A stretch of 64,000 nucleotides of DNA, taken from assembly GCF_014633365.1 (NCBI RefSeq), contig NC_068350.1:32975119-33039118 (forward strand). The letters are read 5' to 3'. Below the pieces are notes generated by a model that saw only the letters and a program-made list of their open reading frames with translations, was not told the origin of the DNA and made no database searches. The stretch comes from Diospyros lotus. Lineage: Eukaryota > Streptophyta > Magnoliopsida > Ericales > Ebenaceae. The translations under genes were made by a program, and so were the position numbers. Shown in pieces: positions 13,186 to 24,459 of this stretch (its first letter is position 1; the number at the start of each line of letters is the position of its first letter).

Positions 13186-14074
13186 TCAAGTGCCAGCTAG
13201 AAACCTAATGCTTCATAATGATGGAAGGCAAGTTGGCTTAATATTAATGAGGGATTTATTATTTATTTATTTAGGTCTCATCACATGCAATTAATCAAAT
13301 TAATAATGCATAATAAACGACTCAAACCGGTGTATGGTATGGATAACTACGGCTAGTCCCCTCGAGCCATAGAAGGGAAGCTAGCTGGTCAAACCTAGGT
13401 GAAGAATCACATCTTGCTTCATAAGCACATTCTTCAAGCCTTCATTGGTCTTCGAATCTTGTCTTCAATTTGGCTCCATCTCTTGCTCTTCATACAAACT
13501 ACAACTATCGCTACTCTATTCTATTCTACATACATTACATAGAATCAGAAACCCCGAGTTACATTCGGGGGGAGTGAGATGAGAAGAGAATGTACATCAG
13601 AGTATAAGAGAGGCAGGACACGCAGGCCCTATTTCAAAAACCAAATTTACAAGCATTCATTCCCAACATAAAATAAATGGTCGACTCGATCCATACCATA
13701 CACCCATGCAATCAATCTAATTGATTCATTTAGATTATGTTAATTAATTGTCGCATCTATTTCAAACTTAATGAAACGCTTTCAATAAATTGAAAATTTG
13801 TATAATTTTGGAAAAACAAAATTGTTTTAATTGTGTTGGGTTTGGGCTCCATCCATTAGTCTAACTAACAAGGCTCAACAGGCCTTGGATCAACCAATGT
13901 ATGTCAAACATACATTAGCAGCCCAATAATTAATAAATAACCCAATTAATGGCCCTGGCCCATTTTTAATCACGGCCCATAAGTGTCATACACTCATGGA
14001 TCGGATAAAAATAAAATTAAATAGCCAAACAATTTGGCCGGGCCCCACCAAAGAGAACAGAACGCACTAGGCCA

Positions 14075-14640
14075 CCGAAGGGTCGGCCCGGATGCTTCAC
14101 GGGGACCCCCGGGAAGGGTCAAACCGAAGCCCGAGGGAGCGGGAGGGGCCGGGAGGCGGTTGGGCAGCATGTCAAACATGCTGCCAGGCCTGGGCGCGCA
14201 TGGGGCGCGCATGGGCCGCGCCTGGCGCGCCCGGCCGCGCGGCAGGGGCCGCTGGGGGCGAGCGCGGCCCACTGGGGCCGCGCGGGGCGCGCAAAGGCCT
14301 TGCGCGGGCAGCTGGGGGCCGCGCAAGGCCGCGCGCGGGTCGCGGGTCGCACCCGCGGGCCGCGCGCTGCTCGCGGGTCGAACCCGCGGACCGCGTGCGG
14401 GTCGCGGGTCGCGCCCGCGCCCGGCCGCGCCTTGCGCGCGCGCGCGGCCGCGCCTGGGGGCGCATGCGCGCGCGCGCGGCTGCACCTGGGCGCGCCATGC
14501 GCGCGCACGGCCGCGCACGGCCGCGCCTGGCCGGGCCCTGCGCGCGCCCAGGCCGCCCCAAGCCATGCCCAGCGCACGCGGGCCCCGCTCGGCCGCGTCT
14601 TTCGACGCCCCGGTGCATCCGTATGCACCCCGAACCCCGT
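14075..14640. repeat. GC-rich low-complexity leader block, unit 2
   Basis: This is the unit 2 copy of the block at 6600-7165. I saw no difference between them, although such sequence usually changes fast by slippage. That again points to very recent duplication. Confidence 0.8.
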
Positions 14641-14789
14641 TTTGCCCTTTTTCGTGTCATACACGATCTTTTTCCCTTCACCCAAAAACGTTTTGCAATC
14701 CAAAAATACAAACGCAACAATCATTTAATTATTTCACAAATAACAACATAACCGAATCCGCACGTAAGGAATTGAAATATTTCGACGAT

Positions 14790-14803
14790 GGCTCTGATAC
14801 CAC
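14790..14803 (-). other. Primer-binding site, Copia-A unit 2
   Basis: The minus strand reads GTGGTATCAGAGCC, abutting the LTR at 14804. It is complementary to initiator tRNA-Met. Confidence 0.9.
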
Positions 14804-16664
14804 TGAAAGTAAAGCAAGATCGCTACGGGGCAAGCAGCGTAGTTCAAAATTTTGAACCTTACCCCGATCCCGGCGATTGGATCAACGTCGAAATTAAATC
14901 ATTCACAAACAAATAAATAAATCTAACCTTTAGATTACCGAGTCGTTCGCGGATTTAAGCCGTCCAAGTGTCCGGCCTCTAACTCGTGATACGCGGCACG
15001 CGTCCGTTGGCAAGGAGAGCGGAATAGGAGTGCTAGCTCCTTCTCCTTTGCGCGGCTTGTGTATGGACGGGAAAATAATTGATTTTCAACTCTTGAAAAC
15101 CAACAAAATAAGAGGCATAATTTGGGCATCTCATAAAGGGCTATTTATAATGAAGCATCCTCCTAGGGTTTTCCCAAACCCTAGGGAACATGGATTGGGC
15201 TAGCCCATTAATCATAGTCCAACTAGAAATTAAAGTGGCCCAAATTCATTTATAAATATGTGGCCCAAATCTAATTCAAGCCCAAATAATTAATATTTAA
15301 TATTTGGCCCAAATCTTATTTAGCCCAAATATAATATTTATTATTTAATATTTGACCCAAATCTAATTTAGCTCAAATATTTAATTTAATTTAATATTTG
15401 GCCCAAATACTTTATTTGGCCCAAGTATTAAATTAAGCCCAAATTATTAAATTAGAAACTTCTTTCTAATTTAATCATTAAGTTAGAAACTACTTTCTAA
15501 TTTAATCAATTGCTATTTTAGGAAACTTTTTCCTTTATGACGACCCCTCGTCATATCGACGTCATTACGTCTGTTTGTTCTTTTCCCGTGAGAACCTACA
15601 ACGGCACAACTTCTTGCCGAAGTGTCCCACTTAACCATACGTCCGCTTTCCTAGTTTAAACCAGGGACCGTGCCTATTGCGTATGACTCATTAGGCTTCC
15701 GAATATGTTGGCAATGTGTCGGTACGAACACATAAGACAAGATTGGCCTCTAGCAAGGCGTCATGCCTACCCAATTATTCAGAAGGATTCATAATCCGCA
15801 AATAACCTTTCACGAGCATGGTTACCGTGTAATACGATCCTCTCGTCAATGTATCTTATGTGATCTCAAGTATGGCGATGTGTTGCTTGATAATGATCAC
15901 ATGAGTTTTCTTCGGTCTTTCGGATATCTTCACTTAATAGAAAGTGAATCAATAACTCCTTATTGATCTCTTTCACCATGGCCATGGATTTAAAGTGAAT
16001 ATCCACCGAAGGCGCCTTAGATACATCATCCTCTATCAAGGGATAGACGAGTCCCATCTTGGCTATGCACCCATCTCCATAAGCCTCATGATATACCCAA
16101 CGATCGCCCACGTGCAGCCTTTGTCTAGGCCCATCGAAACGATGTCAAAGCATACCGGTCTTCTTATGAGATGACCGTGACAACCTTAGGTCCAAGGATT
16201 AGTTACACCCATCTCGTATGAGAATTCCATCAACATATAACCAAAATGGATTCTCATGGCGAGTCATGTCCAGTGACACGTTCTCCAACATTGGTCACCT
16301 ATGTACTTGTCTAGGCATCCCCATGCCTATGGGTGTGAGACCCCCATTGCTATCACATAGCAAAAACATAACACATACAAGTCTTACCACAATTGTCAAT
16401 GTCCATTCTTGACATTGCTACGACTTGGGACGTTTAATGATGTCTATAAACTGTGATGCATCATCTCACATCTTTATAGATTATTCACAGTATACATCAT
16501 ATGGACTTCTATCTAGTTTCATTCGGTTATTACAATAATAACAAGAAACTAATAGAATGACTTCTTGTGAATTTGAATAACTCCTTATTCAAATAATAAC
16601 ATGATTACAATTGTCAGTGTACAACATGCCCAATCTGATTGGGTCTAGAGCACCTACACTAACA
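14804..16664 (-). mobile_element. Copia-A LTR 3 (right end of array)
   Basis: This is a 1861-bp LTR with TG...CA ends and forms the 5' end of the array on the minus strand. It carries the single base difference I saw (T at 16187). The flank at 16665-16669 is CCAAG, which would be one copy of the target duplication; the partner lies outside the window. Confidence 0.92.
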
Positions 16665-16713
16665 CCAAGAATGATAGTCTGATACAATTTCTCTATCCTT
16701 CATGCGAGCTTCT

Positions 16714-17070
16714 TCAAATTCTCTTCGTAGTGTCTGTAGATGCACTTTCTTGACTCTTTCTACACCCTTGTAGATAGTCCCATACCTCTTTACTAGTGAC
16801 AGCCTCTGAAATCTTCTCAAATGTGTCATTCTCCAGACCTTGATAAAGAAAAAACATGACCTTTTTATCCTTCTTCCGTTGATCTTTCAGAGTGGCTTTT
16901 GCATATGCATTGAGAGTGCTCTCTACTTCAGGAGTGGGTTCAACATAGCCGATAGTGACAACATCCCACAAGTCTTGTAACCCAAACAACACCTTGAATT
17001 GAATGCACCACTTGCTATAATTGTCTTGTTTTAGCACTGGGATTTGTAGTTGAACGAATTTGGAACCCAT
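16714..17070 (-). pseudogene. Copia-E gag, N-terminal fragment
   Basis: A 118-codon minus-strand frame begins MGSKFVQLQIPVLKQDNYSK and continues with a WCIQFKVLFG...LWDVV segment, the typical N-terminus of Copia gag (UBN2 family). Its start lies 14 bp inside the primer-binding site, as expected. The frame ends near 16714 and the element is cut at 16665 by the Copia-A array, so only the first third or so of gag remains. It cannot be functional as it stands; the rest of Copia-E should lie left of the window. Confidence 0.85.
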
Positions 17071-17084
17071 CTAGATCGAAACCT

Positions 17085-17098
17085 GGCTCTAATACCAC
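17085..17098 (-). other. Primer-binding site, Copia-E
   Basis: The minus strand reads GTGGTATTAGAGCC beside the LTR end. It is initiator tRNA-Met type with one change (TATTAG for TATCAG). Confidence 0.85.
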
Positions 17099-17422
17099 TG
17101 TATTGGTTCTGATCTGGACTCTCTTAGACACACACTCCTTTCTTATGATAAATATCAACTCTCAAGAACAAAAAAAACAGAACACTGTTAATCAAGAATT
17201 CTCTACTTATTATTGAATAAAAAGCAAGACCCTTATATAGGGATATTACATGCAGATTACATGGGAAATTCATAACAAACTAGAACATTATTAACAAACT
17301 AAGTTGTGCCCTTAAGAATAGGTCATCAAATAACCCACTCACTGCCTACAAACAAGGACATTATTATTCCATCACTCCTACTGACTCGGTCACCTAGTAG
17401 ACCTGGTTTGCTAACTCCAACA
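17099..17422 (-). mobile_element. Copia-E 5' LTR (324 bp)
   Basis: On the minus strand it runs from TGTTGGAGTTAGC (17422) to CAATACA (17099). A TATA box (CTATATAAGG) lies at about 17232-17241. Immediately right of it, Copia-B coding sequence begins in mid-protease, so Copia-E inserted into Copia-B. The presumed target duplication on this side is GAGAG (17423-17427). Confidence 0.85.
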
Positions 17423-20242
17423 GAGAGCACTTGGCTGTCAAAGGAAAAGGGGAAGTAGCAATTGAAAGTTGCACAGGTACAAAACTCTTAATTGATGTTC
17501 TTTTTGTACCTGAAATTGATCAAAATTTGATTAGTGTGGGACAACTGCTAGAGAAAGGTTTCAAAGTCATCTTTGAAAACAAGGAGTGCCTGATCAAAAA
17601 CTCAAAAGATCAGGATATGTTCAGAATCAAAATGAGAGGAAAAAGCTTCTCATTAGACCTTATGGAGGAAGAGCAAGCTGCATTTCCAGTCTCAATCAAC
17701 TCAGCTGAGCTTTGGCATAAGTGACTTGGGCATTTCAATCATGCAGCCTTACTTTTGATGAGGAAAATGGAAATGGTGGAAGGCCTACCTCCATTGGAAG
17801 AACATCTATCAAGCTGCAGTGCTTGTCAATATGGCAAGCAAGCCAGGCTGCCATTCACAAAACAGATTGGAGAGCATCTCAGAAGCTGCAATTGATTCAC
17901 ACTGATCTCTGTGGACCTCTACCTATTCCATCCTTAAAGGGAAGCAAATACTATGTTGCATTTATTGATGATCTTACCAGAATGTGTTGGATTTATTTCA
18001 TGAGGTTTAAATCAGAGGTTGCAAGTTTGTTTTGGAGATTCAAGGCTTGGATTGAGAATCAAAGTGGTTGCAGAATTCAAGTCTTGAGATCTGACAATGG
18101 GAAGGAGTATACTTCAGAACAATTCAATCAGTTTTGTGAAAAGACTGGAATTGAGCATCAACTCACTACTCCCTACACTCCACAGCAAAATGGAGTAAGT
18201 GAAAGGAAAAATAGAACCATAATGGAGATGGTCAGGTGTATGTTACACGAAAAAAATCTACCAAAAGAGTTCTGGGCAAAAGTAACAAATACAACAGTGT
18301 TTCTGCTGAATAGACTTCTCACTAAGGCTGTCAAAGGAAAGACTCCAATCAAGGCTTGGTATGGACAAAAACCCTCCTTACAGAATCTTAAAATATTTGG
18401 TTGTGTTTGTTTCTCACATGTTCCTCAGGCAAAGAGGGACAAACTGGATAAGAAAGCAGAGCCAAGCATTTTCATTGGCTACAACAATGTTACGAAGGCT
18501 TACAAGATCTTTCAACCTCAAACAAGGAAGATCTTGGTAAGTAGAGATGTTCAATTTGTTGAGGATGAACAATGGAGCTGGAACAGCAATAAAGAACATC
18601 AAAATTCTGATCTTTCGTTTAAACAAGATGAGAATTTTGATGACTTACCTACAAGAGGAACTAGATTGCTTTCTGACATTTATCAGAGATGCAGTGTTGC
18701 TATTCTTGAACCTGCAGGATATGAAGAGGCTGAAAATTATCCAAGATGGATGGTTGCAATGCAGGAGGAGTTGAGAATGATAGAGAAAAATCAGACATGG
18801 GAGCTAGTTGATAGACCTGAGCACAGAAAAGTCATTGGTGTCAAATGGGTGTTTAGAACCAAGCTGAATGCTAATGGATCCATTAACAAGCACAAGGCAA
18901 GGCTAGTGGTGAAAGGCTATGCTCAAGTGTTTGGTGTAGATTACTCAGAAACTTTTGCTTCTGTAGCAAGATTGCATACTATCAGGTTGCTGCTGGCACT
19001 AGCTGCTCAAAATGGATGAAAGGTATTTCAACTTGACGTTAAATCAACTTTTCTCAATGGATATCTGCAAGAGGAGATTTTTGTTGAACAACCAGAGGGA
19101 TTGTTGTAAAGGGTCAAGAGAACAAAGTTTATCTCCTTAAGAAAGCTCTATATGGATTGAAACAGGCTCCAAGGGCTGGGTACAACAGAATTGATCAACA
19201 TTTGTTGAACCTAGGCTTTGTGAAGAGTCTGAGTGAGTCCACTCTTTATGTTAAGCATGCTGATAAAAATATTGTGATTGTCTCACTTTATGTAGATGAT
19301 CTCTTAGTGACAGGAAGCAATGCAGCACTTATTGAGCAATTAAAAAAAGAGATGACTAGGGTGTTTGAGATGACAGACTTGGGAGCTATGGCATTCTTTC
19401 TCGGCATGGAGATCAAACAGAATCAGCTTGGCATTTTCATATGCCAAAAGAAGTATGCTAAGGAGATCCTAAAGAAATTTTAGATGGAGGAGTGCAAGCC
19501 AATGAGCACTCCTATGAATCAGAACGAGAAGCTTTGCAAGGAAGATGGAACTGAGAAAATGGAGGAGACTAACTACATAAGTCTTATTGGTTGCTTGATG
19601 TATCTTACAGCAACAAGACCTGACATACTACATGTTGTAAGTGTTATGTCTAGATTCTTACATTATGCTAGTGAATTGCATCTTAAAGCTGCTAAACGTG
19701 TGCTTAGATATGTCAAAGGAACAGTTGATCATGGAGTCAAATCAACAAAGTCAGGTTTTTCAGTTTCTTGGTTTTCTGGATAGTGACTGGGCTGGTTCCC
19801 TTGATGATATGAAAGTACTTCAGGGTATTGCTTCACACTTGGCTCAGGAGTATTTTCATGGAGTTCAAAAAAGCAGGAGATAGTGGCTCAGTCAACTGAT
19901 GAAGCAGAGTTCATTACTGCTATAGCAGCAGCGAATCAAGCTCTGTGGCTAAGAAAATTATTGGCTGATTTGTATATGGAACAGAAGGAAAGCACAAAAG
20001 TCTTTGTGGATAATCAGGCTGCTATAACCATTTCTAACAATCCAATTTTCCATGGAAAAACCAAGCATTTTAACATTAAGTTGTTTTTCTTGAGAGAAGC
20101 TCAAAAAAATGGTGAAGTTTGTTTGTTGTATTGCAAAACAACTGATCAAGTTGCAGACATATTCACCAAGGCATTTCCTACAAGCAGGTTTGAGTTTTTT
20201 AAAAGGAGACTTGGAGTTTACAACTACTGATGCAAGGAGGAG
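17423..20242 (+). pseudogene. Copia-B pol pseudogene (protease to RNase H)
   Basis: Plus-strand Copia polyprotein, entered in mid-protease. GAG-pre-integrase is at 17431-17724; a stop replaces the Arg of the LWHKRLGH motif at 17722. Frame is lost near 17880. Integrase at about 17885-18420 keeps the D (HTDLCGP), D (RSDNGKEY) and E (NGVSERKNR) residues. Reverse transcriptase runs from about 18740 to 19480, with a Trp-to-stop at 19017, a frameshift near 19105 and intact YVDD near 19293. A stop at 19481 and a frameshift near 19770 precede RNase H, which runs to 20230 (AQSTDEAEF, KTKHFNIK, VADIFTKA). There are at least five lesions, so it is inactive. It is closely similar in RNase H to Copia-D. 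Confidence 0.9.
20232..20242 (+). other. Polypurine tract, Copia-B
   Basis: GCAAGGAGGAG lies immediately before the 3' LTR start TGTTGATG and just after the RNase H stop codon. Confidence 0.8.
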
Positions 20243-20679
20243 TGTTGATGTAATATGTCTCAGTATCTGCATAAACTGAGAATGTTGATGTAGCTGCAAA
20301 GTGCCTGCAGTGGGCCGCAAGGCATGAGGTGGAATATTTAGAATGAAAGATGAGCTGGAATGGATGTAGACATGCCACATTTTCTGGTTTTGACCTGGTT
20401 TTTAGGTTTTTGTTATTGAATCTTAGTTGTTGCTATTTTTTAGCTAATGTAATCTCAGTTCATGGGATCATGGGTAGTTTATTTTTATCTAATGTAATCT
20501 CAGTTCATGGGATCATGGGTAGTTTTATTTGGCTTTGGTGGTTACATTTTGGTTGTATTTAAATATTCTTTGGATTCAGTAGAATGTGTGTTGTTCATTA
20601 AAAAACCCTTCTCTATTTTTCTGCTGTCATATTTTTCAGTTTGCAGTCCTTTTTGTCTGCTTGAGTTTTTTTGCTAACA
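20243..20679 (+). mobile_element. Copia-B 3' LTR
   Basis: It begins TGTTGATGTAATATG after the polypurine tract and probably ends at GCTAACA (20679); 20683 is an alternative CA. The 5' LTR is not in the window, so the end cannot be verified by comparison. Confidence 0.65.
20444..20530 (+). repeat. 45-bp direct duplication inside Copia-B LTR
   Basis: CTAATGTAATCTCAGTTCAT starts at 20444 and again at 20489, and the identity continues through GGGATCATGGGTAGTTT. This is two tandem copies with a 45-bp period. Confidence 0.85.
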
Positions 20680-20975
20680 AACATTTTTTGAATATTTTGT
20701 GTATGTATATTTGATTTATTTTTTGAATATGCATATATTTTATTATTTTATGTAATTGATTATTGATTTGTGTATTTATTGATTATCTGCACGTGTGTGT
20801 GATTATTTTCATGGAAATGGCAATCAAACACCAAAAGTTGAAAAAATATAATAAATTAAACTAATCAAACACCTTCAATTGACATTTTCCCTGAAATTTA
20901 ATTATGGGCAATTCAATTGCCTGGAAAATATTTTTTTTTTTATGCAAATTCTATGCTTGCAATCAAACGCACCCT
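20680..20975. other. AT-rich stretch between Copia-B and Copia-C
   Basis: No coding sequence is visible. Several CAATCAAAC words occur (about 20821, 20861, 20960). Read on the minus strand, the right edge starts TTAGGGTGCGTTTGATTGC, which resembles the terminus of plant hAT-like MITEs. No matching left terminus was found. Confidence 0.4.
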
Positions 20976-23644
20976 AACAATATTGTGTTTGCGACGTATC
21001 TATCACCTTTTTCCATTATAATAACGGTTTTGAACTTTTGCAATAGCCGCGACACTATCATAATAGATCAAGACAACTAGAATCGGTCTCTCCCATAAAG
21101 GAATATCAATCAACAGACTCAAACTTCTTAACCATCCTGCTTCCTCACTAGCTGTGGCTAGTGCTATCATTTTAGACTCCATTGTAGATTGAGCCAAAAT
21201 AGTCTGTTTCTTAGACTCCCATGATACAGCTCCACCAGCTATACAAAATATGTATCCACTAGTTGCCTTGGAATCATCTGAAAGGGTGTTCCAATCAGCA
21301 TCACTATATCCTTCTAGGACAGTGGGAAACTTCTGATAATGTAATCTAAGGTTCATGGTCCCTTTAAGATACCTCATTACCCTATCAATAGCATGCCAAT
21401 GCTCAATGCTAGGTCTACTGGTATACTTGCATAGTAATCCTGCAACATAAGCTATGTCGGGCCTAGTGCAATCAATAGCATATTGTAGACTGCCAATGAT
21501 GCTTGCATACTCAGATTGTCTAACACTGTCACTGGTGTTCTTGAACAACTTTACACTAGGATCATATGGTGTACATGCAAGTTTATAGTCAAAATATTTA
21601 TATTTCTTTAAGATCTTCTCAATATAATGAGATTGATCCAAAGAAATCCCCTTTTCAGACCTAGTGATCTTGATTCTAAGGATCACATTCTCTTATCCAA
21701 GATCTTTCATTTCAAAGTTAGCACATAACATAGATTTCACATTATTCACGACATGAGTATTAGAACCAAAAATAAGCAAGTCATCCACATAAAGACATAT
21801 GATAGTGGAAAGGTCATTTCCTGCTTTATAATAAATGTATTTGTCACTTTCATTCACTTTGAACCCATGTGAGATGACAAGATTATCAAACTTTTCATGC
21901 CATTGTTTGGGTGTCTGTTTCAATCCATAAAGAGATTTATTTAACTTGCAAACTTTGTTTTCTTGACCTGGAACAACAAAATCTTCAGGTTGGTCCATGT
22001 AAATTTCTTTCCCTAAATCACCATTTAAAAAAGCATTTTTAACATCTATTTGGTGCACTACAAGATCATGAATAGCAATGAGAGAAAATAGCACACGAAT
22101 AGATGTAATTCTAGTAACATGTGAATAGGTGTCAAAGAAATCTACATTTTCTCTCTATCTAAATCCTTTGGCAACAAGACATGCTTTATATTTATCAACG
22201 GTGCCATCGGGTTTCAATTTCCTTTTCAATATCCATTTGCAACCTATTGTTTTACAACCTGGAGGTAAATCTACTAAATGCCGAGTTCCATTAAACTCAA
22301 GAGACTATTTCATCATGAATTGCTTCTTGCCAAAAGTCAGCCTCTAATGAGGTTAAGGCTTCCTTGAGGGTTTGAGGATCATCTTCTAAGGTAAAAGCAT
22401 GGAAATCAGAACCATAATCTTTAGCAGTTTGAGCACGTTTACTTCTCCTAGATTCAGATTCTAACTCCTTATTAGATCCATTAACACTAGTCATAGGCAC
22501 ATTATTAGATGTTGAACCCCCACTATTCTTCAATATAAAAGGAAATCTATGCTCATAAAAATCAGCATCCATTGATTCAATAGCAACATGAGCATTCAAG
22601 TCAAAAACCGGTAAGCGTTACTATTCTCACCATAACCAACAAAAACACATTCATATGCTCTACTAGCAAGCTTATTCCTTTTGGGATCCGGAATCCGAAC
22701 ATAAGCTAAACAACCCCAGATTTTAAAATATGACGAATTGGGTTTCTCATTTTTGAAAACTTCATAAGGAGAAATTTTACTTTTTGATTTGGGAACTCTA
22801 TTCAACACGTAACAACAGTCAACAAAATTTCTCCTCACCAATAAGAAGCAGCACCAGAATTAAGTAAAATAGCAACTATAGATTCAGCAAAAATTCTATT
22901 TTTCCTTTCAGCTTTACCATTCATTTCAGGTGAATAAGGTGCAGTTTTCTCATGAATAAGCCCATGGGTTTTATAAAAATCAATAAACATGCCAGACTCA
23001 TATTCAGTGCTTCTCTATCACTACATAATTTCTTTATCTTTCTATTAAACTGATTTTCAATTTTTGTCACAAATAATTTGAACATGTCAAACACTTCACT
23101 TTTATTTTTTGTAAGGTAGACAAAAGTAAAATTAGAACAGTCATCAATAAAAGTAATAAAGTAGTGTTTTCTGTTTCTAGTCAAAACACCATCAGATTCA
23201 CATATATCAGAATGAATCAAATCAAGTGGCTCAGTTTCTCTAACTACTGATTTGTGAGGGGTTTTGGTAATTTTAGCTTTACTACAAAATTCACATTTTT
23301 CAAAGTCATTCAAAGACAATTTAGGAATAAGTCCTAAGCTACTCATGTTTTTAATGATGCGTTTGTTAGCATGACAAAGTCTGGCATGCCAAGTATTAAA
23401 AGAACACATGTAAGCAGAATGTGCAATTTTATTAGCATCAACATTTAACTTAAACATTCCATTAGTAGCATAACTTTTCCCAATAAAAACATTATTTTTA
23501 GTAATGGTATACAAATCAGCCCCAATAGTTTTGAGTAAACCCAGCCTTGTTGAGAAGATAGCTCGAAACTGAGTTATTTCTCATCTTTGGAGTATGCAAA
23601 ACATCTTTAAGTATAACAGTCTTTCCAAAGGTAAACTTTAATTC

Positions 23645-23649
23645 CACCT
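23645..23649. other. Target-site duplication CACCT (left)
   Basis: CACCT at 23645-23649 matches CACCT at 24460-24464 across the inserted LTR. Joined without the insert, the protease frame of Copia-C continues. Confidence 0.85.
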
Positions 23650-24459
23650 TGTTAATTATGAAGCTCCAAACGGTGTCGTCTCTCTTTGCTGACTGGATGG
23701 CCACGTGCAGCAACCGCGTGCTGCCATTTGGCAGCCGCTGGATGGCTGCACGTGGCAACCATCAGCTGACCCTCAGCTGGCGCCTGATCATGCTCCCTCA
23801 TCCTTTACCCGATCATCTCCTGCTCTCCTGCTCCTCTGCCGTTTTCTGTTAGGATTCTAATCGTGCTTGCACGATTTGATCTGGTCCATTAATCCTCACC
23901 TTTTTGAGGCGCAATCCCAGCCGCTCTTGATCGCTTTTAATTGTTGCCTCGAGATGTGAACCGTAGAGAGAGGCAAAAGAAAAAAGTCGGAAGGAAAATC
24001 AGAAAGGGTTTCTCTATCGGGTTGGTTCTTGCGGGTTGAAGGCTCTCGCCTTCTGGCTAGGGTTCTTTCTAGTTTGTTCCCGAATTCTTTTTCTGTACAT
24101 GTCTGTATAGTTTTAGTGGTTCGATAGGTTTGCCTTTAATCTGTATTAAGTGATTGATTGGCAGTTTGTGTTCTCGAACCATTGATTGTTTGAGGGTTTT
24201 GTTTGAGGGCTTATGAGAGTGTAATCCGATTTTTATCTCATAGTGCAGTGAGCTCTTATCTCTCGAGCTCAACGTGGATGTAGCCTCAGTTTGAGGTGAA
24301 CCACGATAAAAACTCTTGTGTCTCTGTTTTTTTTATATTTTTTGTTTCTCTGCGTTTGTAATTTTTGATTCCAGCACTGTGAATGTTTGTTTCATTTAGA
24401 CCATCAAATATTTTGTGATTACTTAAGAAAAACCCTAAGTTTTCTGTCGAGTCTCAACA
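23650..24459. mobile_element. Solo LTR (810 bp) in Copia-C protease
   Basis: The insert has ends TGTTAATT...CTCAACA and a perfect 5-bp duplication (CACCT), and lacks any coding or primer-binding sequence. That is the signature of a solo LTR left by intra-element recombination. The orientation is uncertain: an AAACGGTGTCGTC promoter-like word near the left end mildly favours plus. It is unrelated by eye to the Copia-A to Copia-E LTRs. Confidence 0.85.

Larger units (their letters stand above)
1..16664 (-). repeat. Tandem Copia-A array, 7475-bp period (LTR-int-LTR-int-LTR)
   Basis: The sequence of 1-7475 recurs at 7476-14950 and again, in part, at 14951-16664. Boundaries on the plus strand are TG at 7329 and 14804 and CA at 1714, 9189 and 16664, giving LTRs of 1861 bp and internal regions of 5614 bp. 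Reading on the minus strand, each internal region runs from a tRNA-iMet primer-binding site to a polypurine tract, so both units are oriented minus and share the middle LTR. The first LTR is cut by the window edge (147 bp missing). Units look identical; the one difference I saw is C at 1237 and 8712 but T at 16187. Such three-LTR arrays are known products of unequal recombination between LTRs. Confidence 0.93.

Noticed and set aside
1..16664. Satellite DNA or rDNA array as explanation of the 7.5-kb tandem repeat
   Set aside because: The repeat contains LTR ends, primer-binding site, polypurine tract and Copia domains and no rRNA sequence, so it is a retrotransposon array.
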